Shown here: positions 1-8,715 of the stretch, piece by piece
How positions within the stretch are numbered: the stretch's first letter is position 1
Layout of the letters: every line of letters begins with the position of its first letter
Origin: Crocinitomicaceae bacterium
GTDB lineage: Bacteria > Bacteroidota > Bacteroidia > Flavobacteriales_D > Crocinitomicaceae
Direction: 5' to 3'
Length of the DNA stretch: 64,000 nt
Assembly: GCA_030730025.1 (NCBI GenBank)
Contig: JANQWC010000005.1
Location: 143,886 to 207,885, forward strand
The notes under the pieces: model-generated
The model's input: the letters and a program-made list of their open reading frames with translations, nothing else
Told to the model about the DNA's origin: nothing
The model's database searches: none
Program-made: the position numbers and the translations under genes

Positions 1-1046
1 CGCATGGCAATTTCTACTTTGCGCTCTCGCAACAGATGCTGAAACTCATAGCGCGCATTGGCGATGATTTCTTCTACTTGCTGCAGCTCTTTGGAGCGCT
101 CCTTGACATTTTCGTTGGAGATGCGTTGTAGGTATTCGATCGAAAGGTATTTGACCGCATGCGCATCTAGGATGGCTTGGTCGAGGTCTTGCGGTATAGC
201 GAGGTCGATGACGATTTTTTCTTGCGTTTCGCCGTTCAGTAAAGTATGGTAAAGTGCGGGCGTAACAATAACCCCTTCTGCGGCTGTACAGGTAATCAGT
301 ACGTCGAAACCACTTTGGTAATTAGGTAGCGCCTCCAGTGCAAAAGCATTTCCGCGAATTTCGTCGGCAAGTTTTTGTGCGTTGTCCAAAGAACGATTGA
401 AAACTTGAAAGTTTTTGAAGCCGTGTTTTTTGAGAAAACGAGACATCGTGGTGTTCGTGACACCGGCACCAATGATAAGAATGCGTGCCTCGAGTGGAAT
501 ATTGAGTTGCTTGAGGTATTGGTAGGCCAAAGAAACAACGGAAACAGGTTTGGTTGAGATGCTGGTCTCGGTGTAAACTTGCTTGGCGGTTTCGATGACT
601 TTTTTCATGAGCAAGCGAAGGAGGTCACCGGTGAGTTGGAGGCTGTTGCAGTATTCGTAAGCCAAGCGCACTTGGGTAATGATTTCGCGCTCCCCGATGA
701 TCATGGAGTCTATGGAAGAGGCTACGGATAGTGCGTGTTGAACTGCTGCGCTTCCGGTGTACACTTCTGCTTTGCGAACGTAGTCTTCTAATTGGATCGG
801 AACCAACTTAGGATACAATGTTTGCAATAGACGCGTTAGAAAAGGGGTGTCGAGATCGGTGTTGTTCACAAAAGTGATTTCGACGCGGTTGCAGGTGGTC
901 AGGAACATGAGTTCTTTGAGGCCCAGCGCTGCTTTGAGTTGCGCTAATTGCTCGACTTGCGCTTCTTTTTCGATGTGCAACAAACCGATTTTACTGACTT
1001 CTAATTGTCGGTGTGTGAAGGCGATAATATGGAGTTGTTGCAACAA
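1..1046 (-). CDS. hemA: Glutamyl-tRNA reductase, 3'-truncated by the window edge
   Basis: Catalyses NADPH-dependent reduction of glutamyl-tRNA to glutamate-1-semialdehyde, the first committed step of tetrapyrrole (heme) synthesis by the C5 pathway. My translation of the minus strand gives about 348 residues without a stop, so the C-terminal dimerisation region lies beyond base 1. Visible are an N-terminal LHIIAFTHRQLEV, the catalytic-cysteine motif TTCNRVE (Cys about 52), the GEREIITQVR segment and a dinucleotide-binding ILIIGAGVTNTTMSRF. There is no ATG in the N-terminal region. Candidate starts are TTG at 1046 or 1043; an upstream TTG at 1067 lies inside the -7 promoter box and is unlikely. 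Transcribed divergently from the HAD gene. The family call is secure; the exact start is less so. Confidence 0.93.
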   Translation of the reverse strand, partial: MLQQLHIIAFTHRQLEVSKIGLLHIEKEAQVEQLAQLKAALGLKELMFLTTCNRVEITFVNNTDLDTPFLTRLLQTLYPKLVPIQLEDYVRKAEVYTGSAAVQHALSVASSIDSMIIGEREIITQVRLAYEYCNSLQLTGDLLRLLMKKVIETAKQVYTETSISTKPVSVVSLAYQYLKQLNIPLEARILIIGAGVTNTTMSRFLKKHGFKNFQVFNRSLDNAQKLADEIRGNAFALEALPNYQSGFDVLITCTAAEGVIVTPALYHTLLNGETQEKIVIDLAIPQDLDQAILDAHAVKYLSIEYLQRISNENVKERSKELQQVEEIIANARYEFQHLLRERKVEIAM

Positions 1047-1064
1047 GGCGCTTTTTCTATAGTG

Positions 1065-1072
1065 CAAAGCTA
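1065..1072 (-). promoter_or_regulatory. -7 promoter element for hemA
   Basis: TAGCTTTG on the minus strand matches the Bacteroidota -7 consensus TAnnTTTG. It lies 18 nt before the TTG proposed as the hemA start and covers the alternative TTG at 1067, which argues against that start. Confidence 0.6.
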
Positions 1073-1149
1073 AGTGCTAGCTGCCGCCGTATTGTCATCG
1101 AATTGTCATTTTGGCTAATTTAGAATGGGTTCAAATAGCTCAAGAACCT

Positions 1150-1157
1150 TAACTTTG
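1150..1157 (+). promoter_or_regulatory. -7 promoter element for the HAD hydrolase gene
   Basis: TAACTTTG matches TAnnTTTG and ends only 4 nt before the ATG at 1162. The TAA of the box is an in-frame stop for the gene, so translation cannot begin upstream. The transcript would be leaderless or nearly so. Confidence 0.6.
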
Positions 1158-1161
1158 CTAT

Positions 1162-1779
1162 ATGCAACAAACCTATCAGGCCATTCTTTTTGATTTAGGT
1201 GGCGTGCTCATCGATATCGACTACCACGCCACAGAAAAAGCTTTTGAAAAATTGGGCGTTTCAGATTTCAAGGAGCGCTACACGCAATTTGCTCAAAATG
1301 CGCTATTTGACCGTTTTGAATGCGGTGAAATTTCCGAGCAGCACTTCGTCAATCTCTTGTTGCCCTATACGCAAGCAGGCACTTCTCCGAACCAAGTTGT
1401 TGCGGCCTGGAATGCCATGATCGGCGCTTTTCCACAAAAAAAGCTTGCGCTTTTGAATCAATTGAAAAGCCAACAAATACCGCTTTTTTTACTGAGCAAC
1501 ACCAATGCTTTGCATCTCGTTGAGGTGTCAAAAGCCTTAAAAAAGGTTTCTGATGTAACCTTGGGCTCCTATTTTGAGCAGGTTTTTTTATCGCACGAAA
1601 TTGGCAAGCGCAAACCGCATCCTGAAACGTTTTTGTGGACCTGCGATCAAATGGGTTTTGCGCCGGAAGCTATACTGTTTATAGACGACAGCCCCCAGCA
1701 TATTGCAGGTGCTCAGGCAGCTGGTTTACAGACTTATTTTTACGAGAACGAGACCGCTTTTTACGCGCTCTTTTCTTGA
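1162..1779 (+). CDS. HAD-superfamily (subfamily IA) phosphatase
   Basis: A 205-residue cytoplasmic haloacid-dehalogenase-type hydrolase. Motif I is ILFDLGGVLIDID near residue 9 with the nucleophilic Asp. Motif II is the Ser of LLSNTN, motif III the Lys of GKRKPHPETF, and motif IV FIDDSPQHIAGA. The DLGGVLIDID form resembles YihX-type sugar-phosphate phosphatases, but the substrate cannot be told from sequence. The ATG at 1162 is the only workable start because an in-frame TAA lies 12 nt upstream. Its 3' end overlaps the convergent methylmalonyl-CoA epimerase gene by 19 bases. Confidence 0.9.
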   Translation: MQQTYQAILFDLGGVLIDIDYHATEKAFEKLGVSDFKERYTQFAQNALFDRFECGEISEQHFVNLLLPYTQAGTSPNQVVAAWNAMIGAFPQKKLALLNQLKSQQIPLFLLSNTNALHLVEVSKALKKVSDVTLGSYFEQVFLSHEIGKRKPHPETFLWTCDQMGFAPEAILFIDDSPQHIAGAQAAGLQTYFYENETAFYALFS

Positions 1780-2165
1780 CACAGCTCTACGAGTAGGCCG
1801 TTGGTCGATTTGGGATGTAAAAACGCAATGCGCTTGTTGTCGGCACCGTCTTTGGGGCTTTGATGGATCAATTGAAAGCCCGCCTTTTCTAAGCGCTCAA
1901 GCTCCGTATCGATATCTTCCACCTCAAACGCAACATGATGAAAACCTGGGCCATTTTTTTCTAAAAACTTGGCAATCGGAGAGTCGGGCTTACTGGCTTC
2001 CAGCAGTTCAATTTTAGATTCACCCACCTGAAAAAAGGCTGTTTTGACCCCTTCAGATGCCACCGCTTCTTGTTTGTAGCAAGGCGTATTGAGCAGTGCT
2101 TCAAACAGCGGAATAGACTGCTCTAAACTTTGTACTGCAATGCCGAGGTGTTCGATGCGCTTCAT
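1761..2165 (-). CDS. mce: Methylmalonyl-CoA epimerase
   Basis: Interconverts (R)- and (S)-methylmalonyl-CoA in propionyl-CoA metabolism and the methylmalonyl-CoA mutase route. The 134-residue protein is a single glyoxalase/VOC fold. MKRIEHLGIAV carries the first metal-binding His (His6), GPGFHHVAFEV the second (His76/77), and GLLVELCQ a C-terminal Glu ligand (Glu127). The reading frame stays open upstream, but the family begins at MKRIEHLGIAV, so I place the start at 2165. That is 2 nt after the stop of the upstream T9SS gene, so the two are probably co-transcribed. No mutase gene is in the window. Confidence 0.92.
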   Translation of the reverse strand: MKRIEHLGIAVQSLEQSIPLFEALLNTPCYKQEAVASEGVKTAFFQVGESKIELLEASKPDSPIAKFLEKNGPGFHHVAFEVEDIDTELERLEKAGFQLIHQSPKDGADNKRIAFLHPKSTNGLLVELCQEKSA

Positions 2166-2167
2166 TT

Positions 2168-2980
2168 TTAGTCGTCGATTTTGATGAATTTTTCTGTTTT
2201 GTTGTCGTAGTTGATGAAATACACACCGCTCACAACATTGCGGCAATCTACCGTTGCACTGTAACCTGTTTTGAGCAGGTTTCCATAGGCATCGTAAATC
2301 TCATATTTCGTTTTGACCACTTGATTTTTGGCCTTAAAAGTCAGGGTGGAATGTACTTTTGTGGGGCTGAAGCTGACGGCTGCAATAGTCGAGGTAAAAC
2401 TCGTGCTTTTAGAAGCTCTCGGCTTGCCCGAACTATCGGTCTGACTCACCCTCACGGTGTTTTTACCAGAGTGTGGCGTCAATTGAAATTGATACGTATT
2501 TGTACCCTTGGTCCCTTTACCTTTGACTTGCCCAACTTCTACCCAGCGCCCCCACTTATATTGCTCAATACTGAAATCGAGGACAGCCTGCTCGTTGGAT
2601 GTGGCCCAGCTTAGGTTTCCGTCTTTTTGGGCCGAAATTTGTGTGCACTCAAACGTACTTTTGGGCAATAAAATACTGGGGTTCAAAAAGCGCGGTTCGC
2701 AGCCAGCGGCGTGTTCGAGCACCACAAACACGTCAGCGCCTTTTTTGAGGTGAAAGAGCTGAAAATCGATCTCAAAGTGTGAGGTTTGAATAACTGCCGG
2801 GAGGATTTCGCCATTGACGAGTACTTTGCTGATGCAAAAGCCAAAGCCGTCGGCCATTGGCGGGTTATTGACAATCAGGTTTTTTTCTTGGTAGGTACCT
2901 TCAAGTGAGAGGAGCTCGACTTGTGCGTTGGTGGTCAAACTCCATCCGAGCAGATAAACGAACAATAAACGAACCAACAT
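2168..2980 (-). CDS. Secreted protein with C-terminal T9SS-like sorting domain
   Basis: A 270-residue protein with a Sec signal peptide (MLVRLLFVYLLGWSLTTNAQ). The middle is beta-rich and not assignable to a family. The last 70 or so residues (SFSPTKVHSTLTF, IYDAYGNLLKTG, VVSGVYFINYDN) look like a type A T9SS C-terminal domain, so the protein is probably exported to the cell surface or medium. The gene has its own -7 box 16 nt upstream and is followed after 2 nt by mce, an odd pairing of a secreted protein with a cytoplasmic enzyme. Function unknown. Confidence 0.75.
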   Translation of the reverse strand: MLVRLLFVYLLGWSLTTNAQVELLSLEGTYQEKNLIVNNPPMADGFGFCISKVLVNGEILPAVIQTSHFEIDFQLFHLKKGADVFVVLEHAAGCEPRFLNPSILLPKSTFECTQISAQKDGNLSWATSNEQAVLDFSIEQYKWGRWVEVGQVKGKGTKGTNTYQFQLTPHSGKNTVRVSQTDSSGKPRASKSTSFTSTIAAVSFSPTKVHSTLTFKAKNQVVKTKYEIYDAYGNLLKTGYSATVDCRNVVSGVYFINYDNKTEKFIKIDD

Positions 2981-2996
2981 TTGCTTGCTTTTCTTA

Positions 2997-3004
2997 CAAA
3001 TATA
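2997..3004 (-). promoter_or_regulatory. -7 promoter element for the 270-residue T9SS gene
   Basis: TATATTTG on the minus strand matches TAnnTTTG, 16 nt before the ATG at 2980. Divergent from the hemJ promoter 23 nt away. Confidence 0.6.
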
Positions 3005-3026
3005 GCATGAATCAAGTGCTTTCGAT

Positions 3027-3034
3027 TAATTTTG
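3027..3034 (+). promoter_or_regulatory. -7 promoter element for hemJ
   Basis: TAATTTTG matches TAnnTTTG and ends 4 nt before the ATG at 3039. The TAA in the box is in frame with the gene, so the start cannot lie upstream. Predicts a leaderless transcript. Confidence 0.6.
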
Positions 3035-3038
3035 TCTC

Positions 3039-3590
3039 ATGCCGAATACAAACTACGACTTCATCAAAGCACTGCACCTTATTTTTATGGTGAGTTGGTT
3101 TGCAGGACTGTTTTATATGGTGCGCTTATTCATCTACTTCAGAGAAGCCGCCGATAAAACTTCCTCTGAAAAAGAAATTTTACAAAAGCAGTTTGTCATC
3201 ATGATGCAGCGCCTGTGGTGGATCATCACTACGCCGGCAATGGTCTTGACAGTTGTATTTGGCGCCTGGATGCTTGCCCTCAACCCGGCATATTTACTCA
3301 AGGCTCCGTGGATGCACCTCAAACTCGGTTTCGTCTTCCTCTTATTGATTTATCACTTTTATTCGCAAAAGTTATTGCGAAATGCAGAGGCTGGTCAGAT
3401 CAAATGGTCTTCTAATCAGCTCCGGATTTGGAATGAAGTGGCCACACTCTTATTGGTCATAATCGTCTTTTTAGTGGTCCTGAAAAACCACCTGAACTGG
3501 ATCAGCGGAACCCTTGGGTTTTTTGGCGTCGGCATTGCGCTGATGCTAGGAATCAAACTCTACAAGAAATTGCGCAAAACTCAAGCCTGA
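3039..3590 (+). CDS. hemJ: Protoporphyrinogen IX oxidase, HemJ (CopD/UPF0093) type
   Basis: An integral inner-membrane protein of 183 residues that in this family oxidises protoporphyrinogen IX to protoporphyrin IX in heme synthesis. Four or five hydrophobic segments are visible. The N-terminal FIKALHLIFMVSWFAGLFY carries the conserved His (His13), and WMHLKLGFVFLLLIYH carries a His/Lys pair (His93, Lys95) characteristic of HemJ. The C-terminal tail is basic. hemA, an earlier gene of the same pathway, lies 2 kb away on the other strand. A general CopD-like membrane protein is the alternative, but the two motifs favour HemJ. Confidence 0.85.
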   Translation: MPNTNYDFIKALHLIFMVSWFAGLFYMVRLFIYFREAADKTSSEKEILQKQFVIMMQRLWWIITTPAMVLTVVFGAWMLALNPAYLLKAPWMHLKLGFVFLLLIYHFYSQKLLRNAEAGQIKWSSNQLRIWNEVATLLLVIIVFLVVLKNHLNWISGTLGFFGVGIALMLGIKLYKKLRKTQA

Positions 3591-3607
3591 ATTGTTCAAA
3601 AATTAAA

Positions 3608-3637
3608 TTGTTTCTTTAGAAAGTTTGGTTACCTTTG
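3608..3637 (+). promoter_or_regulatory. Promoter of the ATP synthase operon (-33 and -7 elements)
   Basis: TTG at 3608-3610, a 19-nt spacer and TACCTTTG at 3630-3637 form a very good Bacteroidota promoter (TTG-N19-TAnnTTTG). It is followed by a 37-nt A-rich leader before the atpB ATG. Confidence 0.7.
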
Positions 3638-3674
3638 CAAAAATTTTTTCGCAAACACGCAAAAACACAATCTA

Positions 3675-4781
3675 ATGCAGCAAGCAGGTAAGTTTTCTTC
3701 ACTTTTGCAAATCATCGTTTTCGCATTGTCATTCTTTGTTTTTCAACCTTTTGCAAAGGCCGCTGAAGAAGAAAATTTCAACGTTGGCGAAATGATCATG
3801 CACCACATCAAAGATGCGCATGAATGGCATATCACTGGCCCTGAGCACGGCGGCACCAGCATTTACCTCCCTGTTATTCTCCACGACAACGGCTTTAAGT
3901 TTTTCAGTTCAAAATACTTCTACCACGGGAAAGAAGTAACTGTCACCAACAAAGACAGCCTTACGCTTCATTATATGGAAGGTGTCGGCCCAGCAAAAGG
4001 CTACGCACTTTATCACGAAGAAATTTACAAGCTCAACAACGAAGGCGCGCTTCATTTCGAAGGCGAACACCCTCACAACGCTTCACCTACAGACCTCTCG
4101 GTTACTAAAAACGTAGCTTCATTGTTGTTAGGTTCGTTATTGATCCTTATCATTATGCTTACTGTAGCTGGTTTTTACCGCAAAAACGGCGCAGTCGCAC
4201 CTAAAGGCTTAGCTAAGTTCTTAGAGCCCATTATTGTTATGGTCCGCGACGACATCGCCAAAGCCAACATCGACAAACACAAATACCACAAGTACGTTCC
4301 TTACTTACTGACCATTTTCTTCTTTATCTGGATCAACAACATGTTGGGCCTCATTCCAATCATTCCCGGTGGAGCCAACCTCACTGGTAACATCACCATC
4401 ACGCTTTTCTTGGCTTTCTGTACTTTACTCGTAACAGTATTCTCAGGTAACAAAAACTACTGGGGTCACATCTTCTGGATGCCAGGCATTCCTGTTCCTA
4501 TGAAAATCTTCATGATTCCAATTGAGTTGATCGGCATCTTCACTAAGCCCTTCGCCCTCATGATCCGTTTGTTTGCGAACATTACGGCAGGTCACATTAT
4601 CGTTTTAGCTTTGATTTCCATCATCTTTATCAACAAAAACATCGCTTGGGCAGGCTTGTCTGTCCCGATGGCTTTGTTTATTTCGGTGCTCGAAATCCTC
4701 GTTGCTTTCTTACAAGGCTTCCTTTTTGCAATGCTTTCTGCATTGTTTATCGGGGCAGCTGTAGAAGAAGCACACCATTAA
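3675..4781 (+). CDS. atpB: F0F1 ATP synthase subunit a, long Bacteroidota form
   Basis: Subunit a forms the proton half-channels facing the c-ring in the inner membrane. At 368 residues it is about 100 longer than the E. coli protein. A signal-like N-terminus (residues 1-30, ending FAKAA) and a hydrophilic, His-rich periplasmic segment (about 31-145) precede the usual five or six membrane helices. The essential Arg is Arg298 in FALMIRLFANITAGH. The extended N-terminus is usual for Bacteroidota. First gene of atpBEFHAG; no atpI-like gene precedes it, hemJ does. Confidence 0.97.
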   Translation: MQQAGKFSSLLQIIVFALSFFVFQPFAKAAEEENFNVGEMIMHHIKDAHEWHITGPEHGGTSIYLPVILHDNGFKFFSSKYFYHGKEVTVTNKDSLTLHYMEGVGPAKGYALYHEEIYKLNNEGALHFEGEHPHNASPTDLSVTKNVASLLLGSLLILIIMLTVAGFYRKNGAVAPKGLAKFLEPIIVMVRDDIAKANIDKHKYHKYVPYLLTIFFFIWINNMLGLIPIIPGGANLTGNITITLFLAFCTLLVTVFSGNKNYWGHIFWMPGIPVPMKIFMIPIELIGIFTKPFALMIRLFANITAGHIIVLALISIIFINKNIAWAGLSVPMALFISVLEILVAFLQGFLFAMLSALFIGAAVEEAHH

Positions 4782-4788
4782 TTAGTAA

Positions 4789-5028
<240 letters not shown>

Positions 5029-5035
5029 TTAAACT

Positions 5036-5076
5036 CAAAAGGAAACTGCAACGGTTGGTTGCGGTTTCCTTTTTTT
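5036..5076 (+). terminator. Intrinsic-terminator-like hairpin inside the atp operon, between atpE and atpF
   Basis: A 12-bp stem (5041-5052 with 5058-5069, one G-T wobble) closes a 5-nt loop, is followed by seven T residues (5070-5076) and preceded by an A-run. It lies between atpE and atpF in an otherwise compact operon, so it probably terminates part of the transcripts or stabilises the atpBE 3' end. A separate promoter for atpF is not evident in the short remaining gap. Confidence 0.75.
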
Positions 5077-5097
5077 AAATTTTAAAAACACACAAAA

Positions 5098-5592
5098 ATG
5101 GATTTGATATTACCCGATTTTGGTTTATTAGTTTGGACAGGCCTCGTATTTAGCCTTTTGATGTTCTTATTGGCCAAATTTGCATGGAAGCCAATTTTGA
5201 ATGCGGTCAATACGCGCGAGCAAAAAATTTCAGAAGCATTAGAACTTGCCGAGAAAACAAAAGCAGAAATGCAGGCGCTCAAAGCTGAAAACGACCAAAT
5301 TCTCAAAGAAGCACGTGCAGAACGCGATCAAATTTTAAAAGAAGCAAAAGAAGCTGCATTAGGCATGGTTGAAGACGCTAAAGGAAAAGCGAAAGACGAA
5401 GCAGCTAAAGTTGTGGAATCTGCACGCCTTACCATCAACAGCGAAAAAGCAGCTGCTATGGCCGAGCTCAAAAACCACGTAGCTAGTCTTTCTTTAGAAA
5501 TCGCTGAGAAAGTCGTTCGCCATGAACTCAGTTCAGACGACAAACAAAAAGCCCTTGCAACGCAACTTGCTGGCGAAATCAAAATGAACTAA
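5098..5592 (+). CDS. atpF: F0F1 ATP synthase subunit b
   Basis: The peripheral-stalk subunit, 164 residues. A single N-terminal membrane anchor (about residues 8-28, LLVWTGLVFSLLMFLLAKFA) is followed by a long Ala/Glu/Lys-rich coiled-coil helix typical of subunit b, with repeated KAEM/KEARAERDQ patterns. It ends 3 nt before atpH. It holds F1 against rotation together with the delta subunit. Confidence 0.96.
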   Translation: MDLILPDFGLLVWTGLVFSLLMFLLAKFAWKPILNAVNTREQKISEALELAEKTKAEMQALKAENDQILKEARAERDQILKEAKEAALGMVEDAKGKAKDEAAKVVESARLTINSEKAAAMAELKNHVASLSLEIAEKVVRHELSSDDKQKALATQLAGEIKMN

Positions 5593-5595
5593 TCC

Positions 5596-6126
5596 ATGAA
5601 GTCCAATAAATCCGCTGTTCGCTATGCCACTGCTCTTTTAGAGTTGGCTATCGAGCACAACAAAGTGGAGCTCATCGAGGCAGACATCCTTCAACTGCTC
5701 AAAACAGCCGAAGAAGTCCATGACTTCCAAGTTTTCTTGAGTTCACCACTCATCATCACCGACAAGAAAATTGCGATCCTGAATCAAATTTTCAAGGATT
5801 TCAACCAAACTACCCTCGATTTCTTGTCACTGGTAGCCAATAATGGTCGCGAGTCCATCATGGTCTTCATCGCCAATCAATTCATGTCCTTGCTCAAAGC
5901 GCATCGCGGAATTGTTCCGATCACCATCATCAGCGCTCAGCAACTAGAAGAAAGCACCAAAGCTTCTATTCTTTCTCAAATTTCAGCAAGTATCAAAGGT
6001 ACAGCCGAAATCACAGAAAAAATCGACGCCGACCTCATCGGTGGTTTCATCGTTCGCATGGGTGACCACCAAATAGATGCTTCTGTAGCAAGTCAGCTCA
6101 AGCGTCTCAAACAACAATTTGTATAA
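5596..6126 (+). CDS. atpH: F0F1 ATP synthase subunit delta
   Basis: A 176-residue OSCP/delta protein that links the b-subunit stalk to the top of F1. The N-terminal helical domain begins SAVRYATALLELA, and the C-terminal part has the family pattern IIGGFIVRMGD-like (DLIGGFIVRMGDHQID) with a final SQLKRLKQQF. It lies tightly between atpF and atpA in the standard order. Length and order match the family. Confidence 0.95.
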   Translation: MKSNKSAVRYATALLELAIEHNKVELIEADILQLLKTAEEVHDFQVFLSSPLIITDKKIAILNQIFKDFNQTTLDFLSLVANNGRESIMVFIANQFMSLLKAHRGIVPITIISAQQLEESTKASILSQISASIKGTAEITEKIDADLIGGFIVRMGDHQIDASVASQLKRLKQQFV

Positions 6127-6156
6127 TCGTCAACAGACAAAATAAAATAAGTACAC

Positions 6157-7734
6157 ATGGCAGATATTAAACCAGCAGAAGTTTCCGCAATATTGAGAGA
6201 GCAACTCTCAGGTTTCCGCTCAGAAGCTGAATTGCAAGAAGTAGGAACGGTACTTCAGGTAGGAGATGGTATTGCACGCATTTACGGCATGAACGGCGTT
6301 CAGTACGGCGAACTCATTGAATTTGACGGAGGCATGCAAGGAATTGCACTCAACCTCGAAGCAGACAACGTCGGGGCAGTATTGCTCGGCCGTTCTTCTA
6401 GCGTTAAAGAAGGTGACACCGTACGTCGTTTGGGTAAAATTGCATCTGTTAAAGTTGGAGATGGCATGGTTGGTCGCGTTGTTGACACACTAGGTCAGCC
6501 TATCGACGGTAAAGGACCCATCCAAGGTGAGCTTTACGAAATGCCAATCGAGCGCAAAGCACCAGGTGTTATCTTCCGTCAGCCAGTAAACGAGCCTCTT
6601 CAAACAGGTATCAAAGCAATTGATGCCATGATTCCAATTGGTCGTGGACAGCGCGAGCTCATCATCGGTGACCGCCAAACCGGTAAAACTACTGTTGCGA
6701 TTGACACCATCATTAACCAACGCGAGTTTTACGACCGCGGCGAGCCAGTTTACTGTATCTATGTAGCAATTGGCCAAAAAGGTTCTACCGTTGCCGGTAT
6801 TGTTAAAAAATTAGAAGATGCAGGTGCAATGGCCTACACAACCGTAGTTGCCTCCAACGCATCTGATCCAGCTCCAATGCAGTTTTACGCGCCAATGACT
6901 GGTGCAGCTGTCGGAGAATACTTCCGCGACTGCGGTAAGCCTGCGCTTATCGTTTATGATGACCTTTCTAAGCAAGCGGTTGCTTACCGTGAGGTATCGC
7001 TTCTTTTGCGTCGTCCGCCAGGACGCGAGGCTTACCCAGGTGACGTCTTCTACCTTCACTCCCGTTTGCTCGAGCGTGCGGCAAAAGTGATCGCTGACGA
7101 CAACATCGCTAAACAAATGAACGACCTTCCAGCTTCTTTGAAAGACAAAGTACGCGGTGGTGGTTCACTTACAGCACTTCCAATCATTGAAACACAAGCA
7201 GGTGACGTTTCTGCTTACATTCCTACAAACGTAATTTCCATTACCGACGGTCAGATCTTCTTGGAAGGTGACTTGTTCAACTCTGGTGTTCGTCCGGCAA
7301 TTAACGTAGGTATCTCTGTATCACGCGTAGGTGGTTCTGCTCAAATTAAGTCAATGAAAAAAGTGGCTGGTACCTTGAAGCTTGACCAAGCGCAATACCG
7401 CGAACTCGAAGCGTTTGCTAAATTTGGTTCTGACCTAGATGCAGCTACAAAAGCTGTCCTAGACAAAGGTGCACGCAACGTAGAAATCTTGAAGCAACGC
7501 GAAGGTGATCCATATCCAGTAGAAAAGCAAATTGCAATCATCTACGCTGGTGTGAAAGGTCTTATGCAACCGGTTCCAGTTTCTAAAATCAAGGAGTTCG
7601 AAAAAGACTATCTTACTGTTTTAGAGGCCAACCACGCAGATACACTTGTCGCACTCAAAGCAGGAAAATACACAGACGAAATCGAGGCCGTTTTAACAAA
7701 AACAGCTAAAGAAGTTGCTGCTAAATTTGCATAA
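6157..7734 (+). CDS. atpA: F0F1 ATP synthase subunit alpha
   Basis: The non-catalytic nucleotide-binding subunit of the F1 hexamer, 525 residues, close to the usual length. The Walker A motif GDRQTGKT is at residues 171-178, followed by the conserved [11 protein letters not shown] and [17 protein letters not shown] segments with the Walker B region. It is strongly conserved along its whole length. The catalytic beta subunit gene atpD and atpC are not in this cluster; Bacteroidota commonly carry them at another locus. Confidence 0.99.
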   Translation: MADIKPAEVSAILREQLSGFRSEAELQEVGTVLQVGDGIARIYGMNGVQYGELIEFDGGMQGIALNLEADNVGAVLLGRSSSVKEGDTVRRLGKIASVKVGDGMVGRVVDTLGQPIDGKGPIQGELYEMPIERKAPGVIFRQPVNEPLQTGIKAIDAMIPIGRGQRELIIGDRQTGKTTVAIDTIINQREFYDRGEPVYCIYVAIGQKGSTVAGIVKKLEDAGAMAYTTVVASNASDPAPMQFYAPMTGAAVGEYFRDCGKPALIVYDDLSKQAVAYREVSLLLRRPPGREAYPGDVFYLHSRLLERAAKVIADDNIAKQMNDLPASLKDKVRGGGSLTALPIIETQAGDVSAYIPTNVISITDGQIFLEGDLFNSGVRPAINVGISVSRVGGSAQIKSMKKVAGTLKLDQAQYRELEAFAKFGSDLDAATKAVLDKGARNVEILKQREGDPYPVEKQIAIIYAGVKGLMQPVPVSKIKEFEKDYLTVLEANHADTLVALKAGKYTDEIEAVLTKTAKEVAAKFA

Positions 7735-7758
7735 TTACAGCCTTAATTCAGGATTACA

Positions 7759-8628
7759 ATGGCGAATCTAAAAGAAATACGTAACCGCATTAGTTCAGTG
7801 GGCTCCACCATGCAGATTACCTCTGCAATGAAAATGGTGTCGGCTGCTAAATTGAAACGCGCACAAGATGCCGTAACGCAAATGCGTCCGTATGCGGGCA
7901 AGTTGCGCGAGATCCTCGAGAATTTAAGTGCGAGCCTTGATCTCTCAGAAAACGCCTATGCAGAACAGCGCGAGGTCAACAAAATTCTGATTGTCGGCAT
8001 TACTTCTAATCGCGGTCTTTGTGGTGGTTTCAACAACAACATCATCAAGCGTGTAGGCACCCTTATTGCCGAAGATTACGCAGGAAAAGAAGTCTCAGTA
8101 CTTTGTTTAGGTAAGAAAATCAAAGACGTGTACAAACGCACGCCAAATTTCTATGCCAACGACAAGTTAGAGAACATGGAAGACGTTTACGCCAACCTAC
8201 GTTTCGAGCTCGTTGCAGAAGTTGCAGAAGAAATCATGGCGCAATTCCTCAACAAATCCTTTGACAAAGTGGTGTTGGTTTACAACCGATTTGTAAACGC
8301 AGCCACGCAGTCTATCGAGACAGAACAGTTTTTACCTATCGTACCAACTGTTTCAAGTTCAGAATCTGGCGACTACATCTTTGAACCTTCAAAAATGGAC
8401 ATCGTAGAAGATTTGTTGCCAAAATCCATGAAACTTCAGCTTTACAAAGCCATCAGAGATTCATTTGCTTCTGAACACGGCGCGCGCATGACCGCCATGC
8501 ACAAAGCTACCGACAACGCAAGTGAACTTCAGAAAAGCCTCAAACTCAGTTACAACAAAGCGCGCCAAGCGGCCATTACCAACGAGATCCTCGAGATTGT
8601 TGGTGGAGCCGAGGCCCTTAACGGTTAA
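7759..8628 (+). CDS. atpG: F0F1 ATP synthase subunit gamma
   Basis: The central rotor shaft of F1, 289 residues. The N-terminal helix ANLKEIRNRISSVGSTMQIT and the C-terminal helix (ARMTAMHKATDNASELQK, then NKARQAAITNEILEIVGGAEAL) are the two conserved coiled-coil strands of gamma. It is the last gene of the operon and is followed by a strong hairpin terminator, so the unit is atpBEFHAG. Confidence 0.98.
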   Translation: MANLKEIRNRISSVGSTMQITSAMKMVSAAKLKRAQDAVTQMRPYAGKLREILENLSASLDLSENAYAEQREVNKILIVGITSNRGLCGGFNNNIIKRVGTLIAEDYAGKEVSVLCLGKKIKDVYKRTPNFYANDKLENMEDVYANLRFELVAEVAEEIMAQFLNKSFDKVVLVYNRFVNAATQSIETEQFLPIVPTVSSSESGDYIFEPSKMDIVEDLLPKSMKLQLYKAIRDSFASEHGARMTAMHKATDNASELQKSLKLSYNKARQAAITNEILEIVGGAEALNG

Positions 8629-8650
8629 AAGAGTTCAAATAACCTTATAC

Positions 8651-8680
8651 AAAAAGAGCGCTGATTTCAGCGCTCTTTTT
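8651..8680. terminator. Bidirectional terminator between atpG and sufD
   Basis: A near-perfect inverted repeat pairs 8651-8664 with 8667-8680 around a tiny loop, with A-run and T-run on the two sides. It ends the atp operon on the plus strand and could also serve the convergent suf operon, whose stop is at 8716. Confidence 0.85.
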
Positions 8681-8715
8681 TGTTTATCATACTTTCTATA
8701 GTGGGGTAGGATCAA

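Noticed and set aside
296-538. Short minus-strand frames within the first kilobase
   Set aside because: They are shadow frames; the correct minus-strand frame encodes hemA and remains open to the window edge.
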